Shown here in pieces: positions 44,786 through 53,710 of a stretch of 64,000 nt of DNA (positions within the stretch are counted from its first letter, which is position 1; the number at the start of each line of letters is the position of its first letter). The stretch is from positions 1 to 64,000 of the forward strand of contig NZ_WJIC01000001.1 in NCBI RefSeq assembly GCF_009649815.1, given 5' to 3'. Both the position numbers and the translations under genes were made by a program. The notes beneath the pieces are model-generated. The model had not been told where the DNA came from, made no database searches, and saw only the letters and a program-made list of their open reading frames with translations. This DNA comes from Nocardia sp. SYP-A9097. Lineage in GTDB: Bacteria; Actinomycetota; Actinomycetes; Mycobacteriales; Mycobacteriaceae.

Positions 44786-44801
44786 CCGGACACGTGTCTG
44801 A
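44786..44801. promoter_or_regulatory. Operator B, autoregulatory site of the TetR gene
   Basis: CCGGACACGTGTCTGA overlaps the GTG start of the TetR gene itself. The arrangement suits autorepression and control of the divergent methyltransferase gene. Confidence 0.65.
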
Positions 44802-45384
44802 TTCTCTCTCCGACCGCCCCGTGGTGAGCCTGGAGGCCACCCGCCGCCGTCTCACCGAGAAGCAGGCCGAGACCGTCGACCGGCTCACCCGGGCGGCGAT
44901 GGAGGTGCTCTCGCGGGAGGGTTTCGCGGGCCTCACCGTGCGCATGGTCGCCGCCTCGGCGGGGGTCGGTACGGCTACCGCGTACACCTACTTCTCCTCC
45001 AAGGAACACCTGGTCGCGGAGATGTTCTGGCGGCGACTGGCGTCCACTCCCCTACCGCAGCTGGAGGATGCCGACAGTACGGTGCGGGTCGTCGCGGCCC
45101 TGCGGCAGATCGCCATGCTGATGGCCGATGAGCCGGCGCTGGCGGGTGCGGTGACGAGCGCGCTGCTGGGTACCGATCCCGATGTGGCGCATCTGCGGTT
45201 GCGGATCGGGGCGGAGATTCGGCAGCGGCTGATCGACGCGCTGGGCGCGGATGCCGATCCGGAAGTCGTGGACACCCTGGAAATGTTGTATGCGGGCGCA
45301 TTGCTGCGCGCGGGTATGGGTTATGCCTCGTATGCGGAAATTGCGGACCTGTTGGAGAAATCCGCGCTGCGCGCGCTCCGGTAA
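44794..45384 (+). CDS. TetR-family regulator linked to CYP51
   Basis: A 196-residue TetR regulator. The N-terminal helix-turn-helix is LTVRMVAASAGVGTATAYTYFSSKEHL-like (about residues 44-70), and the rest is the all-helical ligand domain. GTG at 44794 (MSDSLSDRPVVSL) is used; an earlier start at 44635 runs back through the divergent promoter. It lies 77 bases before CYP51. Operator B overlaps its start, C lies before CYP51 and A lies before the CYP123/ALDH operons, which in M. tuberculosis form one locus with TetR gene Rv0767c. I infer that it represses all three and senses a sterol-like or azole-like ligand. Confidence 0.85.
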   Translation: MSDSLSDRPVVSLEATRRRLTEKQAETVDRLTRAAMEVLSREGFAGLTVRMVAASAGVGTATAYTYFSSKEHLVAEMFWRRLASTPLPQLEDADSTVRVVAALRQIAMLMADEPALAGAVTSALLGTDPDVAHLRLRIGAEIRQRLIDALGADADPEVVDTLEMLYAGALLRAGMGYASYAEIADLLEKSALRALR

Positions 45385-45423
45385 TTGAAAATCCTTGCTG
45401 TGCAATCGCTCCCGTAGTACCGT

Positions 45424-45439
45424 CCAGACAGGTGTCTAC
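45424..45439. promoter_or_regulatory. Operator C in front of CYP51
   Basis: CCAGACAGGTGTCTAC, a near-palindrome of the same 16-base pattern as sites A and B, ends 22 bases before the CYP51 start codon. Confidence 0.62.
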
Positions 45440-45461
45440 TCCACTGCGGGAGGTATTTCCG

Positions 45462-46811
45462 ATGACCTTGGTCAAGCCACGACAGGTCTCGGGCGGCGAG
45501 CATGAGCACGGCCATCTCGAGGAGTTCCGGACCGACCCCATTGCGCTGATGGCGCGGGTGCGCGCCGAATGCGGTGATATCGGGGCATTCCGGCTGGCCA
45601 CGCGGGATGTCATCCTGCTGTCCGGCGCGCAGGCCAATGAGTTCTTCTTCCGGGCGGGTGATGAGGAGCTGGATCAGGCCGCCGCCTACCCGTTCATGAA
45701 GCCGATCTTCGGTGAGGGCGTGGTCTTCGACGCACCGCCGGAGCGGCGCAAGGAGATGCTGCACAACACCGCGTTGCGCGGGGATCAGATGCGCGGGCAC
45801 GCCACCACGATCGCCCGTGAAGTGGATCGGATGCTGGCGTCCTGGGGTGATGCGGGCGAGATCGATCTGCTCGAATTCTTTGCCGAACTCACCATTTATA
45901 CGTCTTCGGCCTGTCTCATCGGCACCAAGTTCCGCGAGGAGCTCGATGAGCGGTTCGCGCATCTCTATCACGAACTGGAGCAGGGCACCGACGCCTACTG
46001 CTACGTCGATCCGAACGCGCCGATCGAGAGTTTCCGCCGCCGCGATGAGGCGCGGCAGCAACTGGTGAAGCTGGTGCGGCACATCATGGCGGGGCGGCTC
46101 GCGAATCCGCCTGTGGGCAAAGAAGATCGGGACATGCTCGATGTCCTGGTATCGGTGCCGGACGAGCACGGGCGGCCGCGGTTCTCGGCGAGTGAGATTA
46201 CCGGGATCTTCATTTCGATGATGTTCGCGGGGCACCATACGACTTCGGGGACCGCGGCCTGGACGATTATCGAATTGCTGCGGAATCCGGCCGTACTGGC
46301 CGGTGTCGTCGCCGAACTGGATGAGCTCTTCGCGGACGGCGCGGATGTGAGTTTCCATGCGCTGCGGCAGATTCCGCGGTTGGAGGCGGTGCTCAAAGAG
46401 GTGCTGCGCATGCATCCGCCACTGATCATTCTCATGCGGGTGGCGCGCGAGGAGTTCGAGGTCTGCGGTCATCGCATCGCGCCGGGGGATCTGGTGGCGG
46501 CGACACCCGCTGTCTCCAACCGGATTCCGGCGGACTTCCCGAATCCCGACACCTTCGACCCGGGCCGCTATATCGACCCGAACCAGGAGGATCTGCTCAA
46601 TCGCTGGACCTGGATCCCGTTCGGCGCCGGACGTCATCGCTGCGTCGGCGCCGCCTTCGCCCTCATGCAGTTGAAGGCGATCTTCTCGATCCTGTTGCGC
46701 GACTGGGAGTTCGAGCTCGCCCAGCCTTCGGACAGCTACCGCAACGACCATTCGAAGATGGTCGTGCAGCTGGAGCAGCCCTGCGCGGTGCGGTATCGGC
46801 GACGCCGCTAG
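45462..46811 (+). CDS. cyp51: Sterol 14-alpha-demethylase CYP51
   Basis: A 449-residue P450. The N-terminal block VSGGEHEHGHLEEFRTDP, the long stretch NEFFFRAGDEELDQA, the I-helix FAGHHTTSGTA and the heme loop FGAGRHRCVGAAFA are as I remember them in CYP51 of M. tuberculosis (Rv0764c). This enzyme demethylates lanosterol-type sterols at C14 and is the azole target. ATG at 45462 is preceded by GGGAGG at 45448-45453. Unlike in M. tuberculosis it is not next to its ferredoxin, which lies 14 kb away at 31264. Its last 4 bases overlap the end of the convergent peroxidase gene. Confidence 0.95.
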   Translation: MTLVKPRQVSGGEHEHGHLEEFRTDPIALMARVRAECGDIGAFRLATRDVILLSGAQANEFFFRAGDEELDQAAAYPFMKPIFGEGVVFDAPPERRKEMLHNTALRGDQMRGHATTIAREVDRMLASWGDAGEIDLLEFFAELTIYTSSACLIGTKFREELDERFAHLYHELEQGTDAYCYVDPNAPIESFRRRDEARQQLVKLVRHIMAGRLANPPVGKEDRDMLDVLVSVPDEHGRPRFSASEITGIFISMMFAGHHTTSGTAAWTIIELLRNPAVLAGVVAELDELFADGADVSFHALRQIPRLEAVLKEVLRMHPPLIILMRVAREEFEVCGHRIAPGDLVAATPAVSNRIPADFPNPDTFDPGRYIDPNQEDLLNRWTWIPFGAGRHRCVGAAFALMQLKAIFSILLRDWEFELAQPSDSYRNDHSKMVVQLEQPCAVRYRRRR

Positions 46812-47302
46812 AGCGCGCCCTCGATGGCGGAGACGACCGACGGATCGGTGGGCTCGGTGCGCGGGCGGATTCGCGCGAGCACGGTGCCGTCGCGGCCGAT
46901 GAGGAACTTCTCGAAGTTCCACTGCACGTCACCGGCGGTGCCGTCGGCATCGGCAACCTGGGTCAGCTCCCGGAAAAGCGGGTGCGCGCCCTCGCCGTTC
47001 ACCTCCAGCTTCTCCAGCAGCGGGAAGTCGACTCCGTAAGTGGTGGAACAGAATTCGGCGATCTCCTCGGAGGTGCCGGGCTCCTGGCCCATGAACTGGT
47101 TGCAGGGTGCGCCGATCACACTGAAGCCGCGCGGACCGTAGGTCTGCTGCAGCTCGACCAGGCCGGTGTACTGGGGGGTGAGGCCGCATTTGGAGGCGAC
47201 GTTGACCAGCAGCACCACCTTGTCCCCGGCCAGTTCGGCCAGGGTGGTGGGCTTATCGGTCAGGGTCTGCAATGGAATTTCGCGAAGTGAGGTCACGTCC
47301 AC
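46808..47302 (-). CDS. Glutathione-peroxidase-family thiol peroxidase
   Basis: A ~164-residue thioredoxin-fold peroxidase. The peroxidatic site is Cys, not selenocysteine, in NVASKCGLTPQY; GAPCNQFMGQEPG provides the Gln and probably a resolving Cys; WNFEKFL provides Trp and Asn of the catalytic tetrad. Such enzymes normally use thioredoxin. Start is GTG at 47302 or GTG at 47296; the KstR-like palindrome at 47308 lies directly upstream. It is between CYP51 (convergent) and CYP125-like P450, so it may protect against hydroperoxides from uncoupled P450 turnover. Confidence 0.88.
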   Translation of the reverse strand: MDVTSLREIPLQTLTDKPTTLAELAGDKVVLLVNVASKCGLTPQYTGLVELQQTYGPRGFSVIGAPCNQFMGQEPGTSEEIAEFCSTTYGVDFPLLEKLEVNGEGAHPLFRELTQVADADGTAGDVQWNFEKFLIGRDGTVLARIRPRTEPTDPSVVSAIEGAL

Positions 47303-47307
47303 GAATA

Positions 47308-47321
47308 TAGAACGGGTTCGC
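47308..47321. promoter_or_regulatory. KstR-like palindrome upstream of the peroxidase
   Basis: TAGAACGGGTTCGC matches TNNAACNNGTTNNA at 7 of 8 fixed positions, in the 32-base gap between the CYP125-like stop and the peroxidase start. Confidence 0.45.
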
Positions 47322-47334
47322 CGGAGCGGCCGGT

Positions 47335-48567
47335 TCACCCGTAGTGGACCTGCCAATGCTTGATGCCGTTGATCCAGCCCGCGCGCAATCGCTGCGGCGG
47401 CGCGACCTCGGTGAGATCCGGCATGACATCGGCGATGGCATTGAACATGAGGTCGATCTCCAGCCGCGCCAGATTCGCACCGACACAGAAGTGCGCACCG
47501 GTACCGCCGAAACCGACATGCGGATTCGGATCGCGCAGGACGTTGAACTCGAACGGCTTGTCGAACACGTCCTCGTCGAAGTTCGCCGAACTGTAGAACA
47601 GTCCCACCCGATCGCCCGCGCGGACCGCCTGCCCGCCGATTTCGGTGTCGCACAACGCCGTTCGCTGGAATGAGGTGACCGGGGTGGCCCAGCGCACGAT
47701 CTCATCGGGGGCGGTGCGGGGGCGCTGTGCCCGATACAGTGCCCACTGCTCCGGATTGTCGACGAACGCCTTCATCCCGTGCGTAATCGCATTGCGGGTG
47801 GTTTCATTGCCCGCCACCGACAGCAGGATGACGAAGAATCCGAATTCGTCCGAACCCAGCGCCTCCCCGTCGATATCGGCGGTCACCAGTTTGGTGACGA
47901 TATCGTCGGCGGGGCAGGCGCGGCGCTGTTCGGCCAGGTTGTAGGCGTAGCCGAGCAGTTCGGCATTGGCGGTCATATTGGCCCCGGCGAACTCCGGGTC
48001 ATCGAAGTTCAGCAGCTGATTGGACCAGGTGAAGAGCTTGTGCCGATCGTTCTGCGGTACCCCGAGCAGTTCGGCGATGGCCTGCAGCGGAAGTTCGCAC
48101 GCCACCTGTTCGACGAAATCGCCACCGCCGCTTGCCTTTGCCTCGGCGACAATGGCGGCGGCGCGTTCGGTGAGTGCCTTGCGCAGCCCCTCCACCGCGC
48201 GTGGGGTGAAGCCCTGCGAGACGATGCGCCGAATCTTGGTGTGTTTCGGCGGATCCATATTGATCAGCAGCGCACTGCGTGACAGTTCCAACTGTTCCGG
48301 TAGCGAATCCGCAGGCATCCGAATGATGGAGCCTTTTTCATTCGAGGACCAGATGTCCGGTCTCCGGGATATCTCCTTGACATCCTCGTATCGGGTGATC
48401 GCCCAGAAACCCGCGTCGGTGAACGGTGCCGCCTGTTCGGGTGTTTGCGCATTCCACCAGACCGGTGCGGTGCGCCGGAGCGCGGCGAACTCCTGGGCTG
48501 GACTGTGATCGGCCCACAGGGCCGGATCGGTGAAATCGAAGCCTGCCGGTAGCGACGGAACAGACAC
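47335..48567 (-). CDS. Cytochrome P450, CYP125-like (steroid C26-hydroxylase type)
   Basis: A 410-residue P450. SLPAGFDFTDPALWA, FWAITRYEDVKEISR, SCELPLQ-like ACELPLQAIAELLGVP, the I-helix VAGNETTRNAITHGM, the segment DEIVRWATPVTSFQRTA and the heme loop GGTGAHFCVGANLAR are very similar to CYP125A1 (Rv3545c), which oxidises the terminal carbon of the cholesterol side chain. Start ATG at 48567. A perfect KstR-type site lies 40 bases upstream. It stands outside the usual cholesterol cluster, so it may be a second CYP125 or CYP142-like copy with another steroid substrate. Confidence 0.88.
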   Translation of the reverse strand: MSVPSLPAGFDFTDPALWADHSPAQEFAALRRTAPVWWNAQTPEQAAPFTDAGFWAITRYEDVKEISRRPDIWSSNEKGSIIRMPADSLPEQLELSRSALLINMDPPKHTKIRRIVSQGFTPRAVEGLRKALTERAAAIVAEAKASGGGDFVEQVACELPLQAIAELLGVPQNDRHKLFTWSNQLLNFDDPEFAGANMTANAELLGYAYNLAEQRRACPADDIVTKLVTADIDGEALGSDEFGFFVILLSVAGNETTRNAITHGMKAFVDNPEQWALYRAQRPRTAPDEIVRWATPVTSFQRTALCDTEIGGQAVRAGDRVGLFYSSANFDEDVFDKPFEFNVLRDPNPHVGFGGTGAHFCVGANLARLEIDLMFNAIADVMPDLTEVAPPQRLRAGWINGIKHWQVHYG

Positions 48568-48606
48568 TGTTCCTCCTCGCGCATATTGCCGCTATGATCG
48601 CGAAAC

Positions 48607-48620
48607 TGAAACGTGTTTCA
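48607..48620. promoter_or_regulatory. KstR-type palindrome at the CYP125-like promoter
   Basis: TGAAACGTGTTTCA matches all 8 fixed positions of TNNAACNNGTTNNA. It lies 40 bases upstream of the P450 start. Confidence 0.72.
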
Positions 48621-48797
48621 CATCGATTGAACCACGTGGAAGGGTGCGGCGAACCGAGTTTCGTCCACACCGACAACCGGGTTGAGCCAGCAAACCGGAA
48701 GCATCTCTAGAACAGATCGGTTGCGCCCGATGGAGCAGCGCCCAGCCCCCTGAAGTCGACCTTGTGGCTGGACATCATGTCCACTCTGTGCGCAGAC

Positions 48798-48811
48798 TAG
48801 AACTTGTTCTA
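48798..48811. promoter_or_regulatory. KstR-type palindrome at the GMC oxidoreductase promoter
   Basis: TAGAACTTGTTCTA matches all 8 fixed positions of TNNAACNNGTTNNA and is a nearly perfect palindrome. It lies 41 bases upstream of the GMC oxidoreductase start. Confidence 0.78.
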
Positions 48812-48851
48812 CAGTGACCGCAGGCACACTCAAGGATGAGGTAACGAAGAA

Positions 48852-50489
48852 ATGACCGCTTCTCCGCGCTCCGGGGACTCCGCAACCGAGGCCGATTACG
48901 TCGTTGTGGGCGCTGGTAGCGCCGGCGCGGTGGTCGCGGGCCGCCTGGCCGAGCGCGGCGCCAGCGTGATCCTGCTCGAGGCCGGCCGCAAGGACAACAG
49001 CCGACTGGTCACCAGCCCCGGCATGATCACCATGGTCCACACCATGCCGCCGCTGAAGCACCGCGTCACCTGGAGCCAGTACTCCGTTCCGCAGAAGCAC
49101 GCCAACGATCGCAAGATCCCCATGACCCGCGGCAAGGTGCTCGGCGGTTCCAGCTCCATCAACGGCATGCTCTACGTGCGCGGCAACAAGGCCAACTTCG
49201 ACTCCTGGGCCGCCGAGGGTAATACCGGCTGGTCCTACGAGGATGTGCTGCCCGCCTACAAGCGACTGGAGAACTGGGAAGGCGGCGCCAGCGATGTGCG
49301 CGGCGCGGGCGGCCCGGTCGAGGTGACCCGCCAGAGCCAGCTGACCCCGATCGCCAAGGAGTGGATGACCGCCGCCTCCGAGACCCTCGGCACGCCGGTC
49401 ATCGACGACTACAACGGTGAGTCACAGGAAGGCATCTCGATCTTCCAGCAGAGCGTGCGAAACGGCCTGCGGTACAGCTCTTCTCGCGCCTTCATCACCA
49501 ACCGTCCGGACTCCGGGCTGATCGTGCAGACCGGCGTGCACGTCACCCGCGTCGTGATCGAGAACGGCCGGGCCACCGGCGTCGAGGTCGCCGACAAGTC
49601 CGGCGGGCGCCGCATCATCAAGGCCGCCAAGGAGGTCATCGTCTCCGGTGGCGTCATGGGCTCCGCGCAGATCCTGATGCTCTCGGGCATCGGCCCGGCC
49701 GCGCAGCTGCGCGAGCACGGCATCACCGTGCACGCGGACCTGGCGGTCGGCCAGAACCTGCACGACCACCTGTTCGTGCCGATGACCTTCGTCTCCAAGA
49801 AGGCCCTGCACCGCGGCATTCCGACCTACTTCGCGCGCGGCATGATGCGCGAGATGCGGAACCCGGGCAGCTCCTGGATGGGCCGCACCGTCTTCGAGGC
49901 GGCCGGCTTCGTCAAGACCAAGTTCGCCGAGGGCGACCACCCGGACCTGCAGATCCACACCCTGCCGTGGAGCTACCCGACTCCCAACCAGGACGAGGAC
50001 AAGATGCACATGGTGGACCGGCGCGCCGCGTTCACCGTCATGCCCAGCCTCATCTACCCGAAGAGCCGCGGCGAACTGCGCCTGGCCTCCAACGACCCGT
50101 TCGCCGCGCCGCTCATCGACCCGGGCTACCTGACCGATCCGTGGGATACCGAATTCCTGGTCGAGAGCATCAAGATGATCCGGGAAGTGATGGCGCACAA
50201 GAGCATTGCCGGCGACATCGAGGAGAACTTCTTCCCCGGCAACGAATGGGCCGACGAGTCCGCGCTGCGCCGCGAACTCCCCAACCGCGTGCACTCCATC
50301 TACCACCCGGTCGGCACCTGCCGCATGGGCGTGGACGAGCGCGCCGTGGTCGACCCGACGCTGAAGGTGCACGGCATCGAGGGCCTGCGCGTGGCCGATG
50401 CCTCGATCATGCCCAGCATCACCGGCGGCAATACCAATGCGCCGAGCTACCTGATCGGCGAGAAGTGCGCCGAGTTCATCGACGTGTAA
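48852..50489 (+). CDS. GMC-family flavin oxidoreductase
   Basis: A 545-residue FAD enzyme of the glucose-methanol-choline family. FAD motif VVGAGSAGAVVAGRLAERG (~18-36), GKVLGGSSSINGMLYVRG (GMC signature 1), VIVSGGVMGSAQILMLSG (signature 2), and the active-site His in YHPVGTCRMG with an Asn in GNTNAPSYL near the end. It would oxidise a primary or secondary alcohol. Its promoter holds the best KstR-type site in the window, so the substrate may be a steroid or a side-chain alcohol; classic cholesterol oxidase would have a secretion signal, which is absent. Start ATG at 48852. Confidence 0.88.
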   Translation: MTASPRSGDSATEADYVVVGAGSAGAVVAGRLAERGASVILLEAGRKDNSRLVTSPGMITMVHTMPPLKHRVTWSQYSVPQKHANDRKIPMTRGKVLGGSSSINGMLYVRGNKANFDSWAAEGNTGWSYEDVLPAYKRLENWEGGASDVRGAGGPVEVTRQSQLTPIAKEWMTAASETLGTPVIDDYNGESQEGISIFQQSVRNGLRYSSSRAFITNRPDSGLIVQTGVHVTRVVIENGRATGVEVADKSGGRRIIKAAKEVIVSGGVMGSAQILMLSGIGPAAQLREHGITVHADLAVGQNLHDHLFVPMTFVSKKALHRGIPTYFARGMMREMRNPGSSWMGRTVFEAAGFVKTKFAEGDHPDLQIHTLPWSYPTPNQDEDKMHMVDRRAAFTVMPSLIYPKSRGELRLASNDPFAAPLIDPGYLTDPWDTEFLVESIKMIREVMAHKSIAGDIEENFFPGNEWADESALRRELPNRVHSIYHPVGTCRMGVDERAVVDPTLKVHGIEGLRVADASIMPSITGGNTNAPSYLIGEKCAEFIDV

Positions 50490-50580
50490 ACGCCGATCCA
50501 GACGGCGGTTTCGGAGTGCTGTCACTTCCCTTACGGCTCCGTGACCGCCGGTCGCCGGAACACTACCTTCGGTGACCACC

Positions 50581-50619
50581 CTCCGCCCCGGGCCTGAATC
50601 ATCAGTGCCCGGGGCGGAG
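50581..50619 (+). terminator. Terminator after the GMC oxidoreductase
   Basis: CTCCGCCCCGGGC (50581-50593) pairs perfectly with GCCCGGGGCGGAG (50607-50619), loop of 13. It ends 21 bases before the next start codon, so it may also form part of the LLM gene leader. The arms resemble those of the terminator at 56601. Confidence 0.8.
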
Positions 50620-50640
50620 TTCTGCTATCGAGAGGAAGCT

Positions 50641-51645
50641 ATGGCACCGCTGCCGCTGGATGTGTGGCTCAACGCCCCGCTCGGCGAATCCGCTTCTCGG
50701 GCCGGTGAATTGCGCGCGCTGGGGGTGGACGGAGTGTTCACCTTCGAGGGGGCGAATGATGTGTTCGCGCCGCTCTTCCTGGCGGCGGGGACCGGAATCG
50801 GCGTCATGACCAATGTCGCTATCGCGTTCCCGCGCAGCCCGATTCACCTGGCGCATGCCGCCTATGACCTGCAATCGTTGTCCGGCGGGCGATTTCGGCT
50901 CGGACTGGGATCACAGATCCGGCCGCATATCGAAAAACGGTACGGCAGCACCTGGTCCCGGCCGGTGGAGCGGATGGCCGATACCGTCACCGCGGTACGG
51001 GAGATCCTGCGCGCGTGGCAGACCGGCGCCCGGCTGGACTACCGCGGGGAGTTCTGGCAGCACACGCTGATGCCACCGAATTTCGATCCGGGACCGAACC
51101 CCTTCGGCGCGCCCCCGGTCCTGGTCGGCGCGCTCGGACCGCGCATGACCGAGATGGCGGCGCGGGTGGCGGACGGGCTGCTGGTCATGCCGTTCAATAC
51201 CGAGCGGCACTTCCGCGAGCGGACGCTGCCCGCCGTCGACAAGGGGCTGGCCGGATCGGATCGGCCGTTCGAGATCATTGCCGAAGCCATTGTGGCCATG
51301 GGTAATTCGGAGCGCGAGATCGCCGAGGCACGGCAGGCGGTGCGCGCGCTGCTGGCGTTCTACGGTTCGACGCCGTCCTATCGCCCGGTGCTGGAGGTCG
51401 AAGGCTGGGCGGAGCTGCAACCGGAGCTCAATCTGCTGTCCAAGCAGGGGCGGTGGCAGGAGATGACCGGGCTGATCGATGATCCGATGGTGGATGCGCT
51501 GACCGTGAGCGGGACGCCCGCCGACTGCGCGCGACAGATCCGGGATCGCTACGGGGACAGCATTTCCCGCGTGTGCTGCTACTTTCCCGGGTATACGGTG
51601 GCCGATTCGGCCATCGCGGAATTGGCTGCCGCCCTGCATGACTGA
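50641..51645 (+). CDS. LLM-class F420-dependent oxidoreductase (TIGR03617-like)
   Basis: A 334-residue luciferase-like protein. Features: LPLDVWLNAPLGE at the start, VMTNVAIAFPRSPIHLAHAAYDLQ with the cofactor-cage region, LSGGRFRLGLGSQI and APPVLVGALGPRMTEMAA. ATG at 50641 follows a GAGAGGAAG ribosome site; a start at 50572 would place the terminator inside the gene. It converges on the SGNH hydrolase gene with a 26-base gap. Substrate unknown. Confidence 0.85.
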   Translation: MAPLPLDVWLNAPLGESASRAGELRALGVDGVFTFEGANDVFAPLFLAAGTGIGVMTNVAIAFPRSPIHLAHAAYDLQSLSGGRFRLGLGSQIRPHIEKRYGSTWSRPVERMADTVTAVREILRAWQTGARLDYRGEFWQHTLMPPNFDPGPNPFGAPPVLVGALGPRMTEMAARVADGLLVMPFNTERHFRERTLPAVDKGLAGSDRPFEIIAEAIVAMGNSEREIAEARQAVRALLAFYGSTPSYRPVLEVEGWAELQPELNLLSKQGRWQEMTGLIDDPMVDALTVSGTPADCARQIRDRYGDSISRVCCYFPGYTVADSAIAELAAALHD

Positions 51646-51671
51646 TGCCGCACGCAGGGCGGTGCCGGCGG

Positions 51672-53273
51672 TCAGCCGATGACGATCGGTTCCTCCAATT
51701 CGTACATGGACCGCCGCCCGGTCATATCGGTGACCACCAGCCGCGGCAGATTCGGCCCCGGATCCCGGTACTCGTGCGACACCACCGGACCGGTCGTGAC
51801 CGCGTGCGCGCCATCGCCGAAGTACCAGTCGTACTGGCGAATCGCGCCGCCCGCCGGTTCTCCGTCGAAGTCCACCATCGTTCCGGTGGGACCGGCGGTG
51901 TGTGACACGGTGAACCCATTGTCCAAAGGCCCACCGCCGCCGAACCATTCGCGCACGGCCGGATTCAGCAGGAAGGTCTTGGCGTACTCGCGCGCACCAT
52001 CCACGTCCGCGTGCCCGCCGACCGTGGTCCGGCACTGCGGTGGCGCTTCGATATGCGGACAGGCCAGTAGGCGCAGTGAAATCTCCTCATCGCCCAGGGG
52101 ATTCATCCACGGACCGTGCCCACCACCGTCCTGACCGACCAGACCGTCGGCGGCGACCGCGTACACCTCGCCCGCAGCGGTATTGGCCCGGTCCGCCGCC
52201 TGCCGGAACGTTTCGGCCGAGACCCGGATGAACTCGGACCATCGGGCGCGCAGACCCTCCGGAGTGCCGGGTGTGTCCCGGCCGTGGAAGTAGTTGGATA
52301 CCAACACCTTCGGCTTACCGGGCAGGGCGTGCGCCTTCTCGATGGCGGCCTGCATACCCCGCCCGCCGTAGCCGAGTTTCGCGCCGCTGAAGTAGGGCAC
52401 ATGCGCGGCCGGATTCACCGCGTCCGCTCCGACGCCCCCGCATTCGCGGGTGACCGCGGCGGTCAGATCCTTGGTGCCGGGGGTGACGCCGACCGGAATG
52501 CCGTACAGCGGATCCAGGTCGTTGATGCAGCCGTCCAGGAGCACCAGGTCCACCGGGTAACCGCCGGCGCGGGCTTCGGCTCCGGCCCGGTCCAGTTGGC
52601 AGAACACATCGGGGAGTTCGTCGGTGCCGGATTCGTCGGCGGTACCGGCGTCGACCGGGCAGTTCGTATCGTCCGCGGCGGTGTGCAGGCCGGGCGCGTC
52701 CAGCGCCGCGCCGGAGACCGAGTAGTCGTGTAGCCGGGCGGTGCGGCCGGTCTGCGTGCCGAGGGTCTCCGCGGTGAGATCGGCGAAGGTGCGATCCAGG
52801 TCCAGACCCTGCCCCCAGGTGACCGAGTCGCCCGCCGAAACCACATGCAGCGGGCTGCATTCGCGGCTCACCCGCAGATTCCACGGCTTGCCGTAGCCGC
52901 CGACCTCGCCGCCGGGGACTCTGGCGCGGGCGTCCACCCGTAGTCGGCCGTCGGCGGGTAGCTCATCCTGGCGGATATCGAATCCGACCGTCATCACATC
53001 ATTGTTGACCGGGGTGATGCCGGTGCGAATCGGTTGTCCGCCACCGAGAATGCGCCACTCCACATCGGCGTGCGCGGGTACGCCCGGCGGGAAGTACACG
53101 GCCGTGGTGCCGTGTAGCGCACCGTCGCACTGTCCGGCGGCGGGGGTGCTGACATCGATGATCAGCGGTAGTTCGGTGATATCGGCCCTGGCAAGTGGCC
53201 CGGCCACCGCGGTAGCACCCACCAGCGTGGGCAGCACCGCCGCCCGGCACCAGCGGGATCGCCACAACTTCAC
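51672..53273 (-). CDS. Secreted SGNH hydrolase with PKD-like domain
   Basis: A 533-residue exported protein. A signal peptide covers about residues 1-30 (RAAVLPTLVGATAVAGPLARA). After a beta-rich domain, the SGNH block I is VVSAGDSVTWGQG, with nucleophile Ser150; block III-like LLDGCINDLDPLYG supplies the Asn, and GHADVDGAREYA is a candidate for the Asp/His end. A PKD-type domain (YDWYFGDGAHAV, VSHEYRDPGP) closes the protein. GTG at 53273 is chosen because AGGAGG precedes it. It is probably an esterase or lipase acting outside the cell; such enzymes could release free sterols or fatty acids, but no substrate is proved. Confidence 0.85.
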   Translation of the reverse strand: MKLWRSRWCRAAVLPTLVGATAVAGPLARADITELPLIIDVSTPAAGQCDGALHGTTAVYFPPGVPAHADVEWRILGGGQPIRTGITPVNNDVMTVGFDIRQDELPADGRLRVDARARVPGGEVGGYGKPWNLRVSRECSPLHVVSAGDSVTWGQGLDLDRTFADLTAETLGTQTGRTARLHDYSVSGAALDAPGLHTAADDTNCPVDAGTADESGTDELPDVFCQLDRAGAEARAGGYPVDLVLLDGCINDLDPLYGIPVGVTPGTKDLTAAVTRECGGVGADAVNPAAHVPYFSGAKLGYGGRGMQAAIEKAHALPGKPKVLVSNYFHGRDTPGTPEGLRARWSEFIRVSAETFRQAADRANTAAGEVYAVAADGLVGQDGGGHGPWMNPLGDEEISLRLLACPHIEAPPQCRTTVGGHADVDGAREYAKTFLLNPAVREWFGGGGPLDNGFTVSHTAGPTGTMVDFDGEPAGGAIRQYDWYFGDGAHAVTTGPVVSHEYRDPGPNLPRLVVTDMTGRRSMYELEEPIVIG

Positions 53274-53462
53274 ATGCGCCTCCTGAGAGTTCCGCAACTT
53301 GACAGCAGCCATAGTGCGGGCGACTCGCGCAGCGCCGACCAGGCGCGCCGGATTGGCCGAATTTAGTCCTTTTGACCGGCGTGTCTGCTGGTCTACGGCG
53401 TTTCGACGGAGCTGCAAGATCTTCTTAAGGCCGTGCCAAGGGCCGCGACACATCGTTGTCTA

Positions 53463-53547
53463 CGACGCCGGGTCCGCCCGGCGTCGCACCCGGCCGGGGG
53501 AGCGCTGGGGCACGACCCGTCCACGAGGGGTGTCGGGTCGTGCCCCA
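53463..53547. terminator. Two tandem hairpins in the 53.3-53.6 kb intergenic region
   Basis: The first, CGACGCCGGG (53463-53472) with CCCGGCGTCG (53477-53486), has a TCCG tetraloop. The second, TGGGGCACGACCCG (53506-53519) with CGGGTCGTGCCCCA (53534-53547), has a 14-bp perfect stem. They lie downstream of the leftward TetR gene that ends at 53686 and upstream of the SGNH gene. The rest of 53274-53647 shows no gene other than promoter sequence. Confidence 0.75.
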
Positions 53548-53647
53548 GGGGCCGGATCGGCGAATTCCTGTAATACGCGGGTTGCGCCCGGTGATCTTGT
53601 TCACGGGTATCGTTGAGGCAAGTGCGCCAAGGAGATTGGATCCGACG

Positions 53648-53710
53648 ATGGAAACAGTGATCGTCTTTTTACTGGCTTGCGCGATCTACTGGTTCGGCCT
53701 CATACGCTGA
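53648..53710 (+). CDS. Possible 20-residue hydrophobic peptide
   Basis: The frame ATG-METVIVFLLACAIYWFGLIR-stop could encode a single-helix membrane peptide of 20 residues. An AAGGAG (53629-53634) is 13 bases away and a GGA is nearer, so the ribosome site is imperfect. A plausible TTGTTC/TATCGT promoter lies near 53597. The hydrophobic composition with one Cys, flanked by an Arg, is what small membrane regulators show, but length is too short for statistical support. Its 3' end overlaps the end of the convergent TetR gene by 25 bases. Confidence 0.4.
   Translation: METVIVFLLACAIYWFGLIR

Noticed and set aside
48674..48684. AACCGGGTT in the CYP125/GMC promoter region as a further KstR site
   Set aside because: The half-sites are three bases apart instead of two, so it does not fit the motif.
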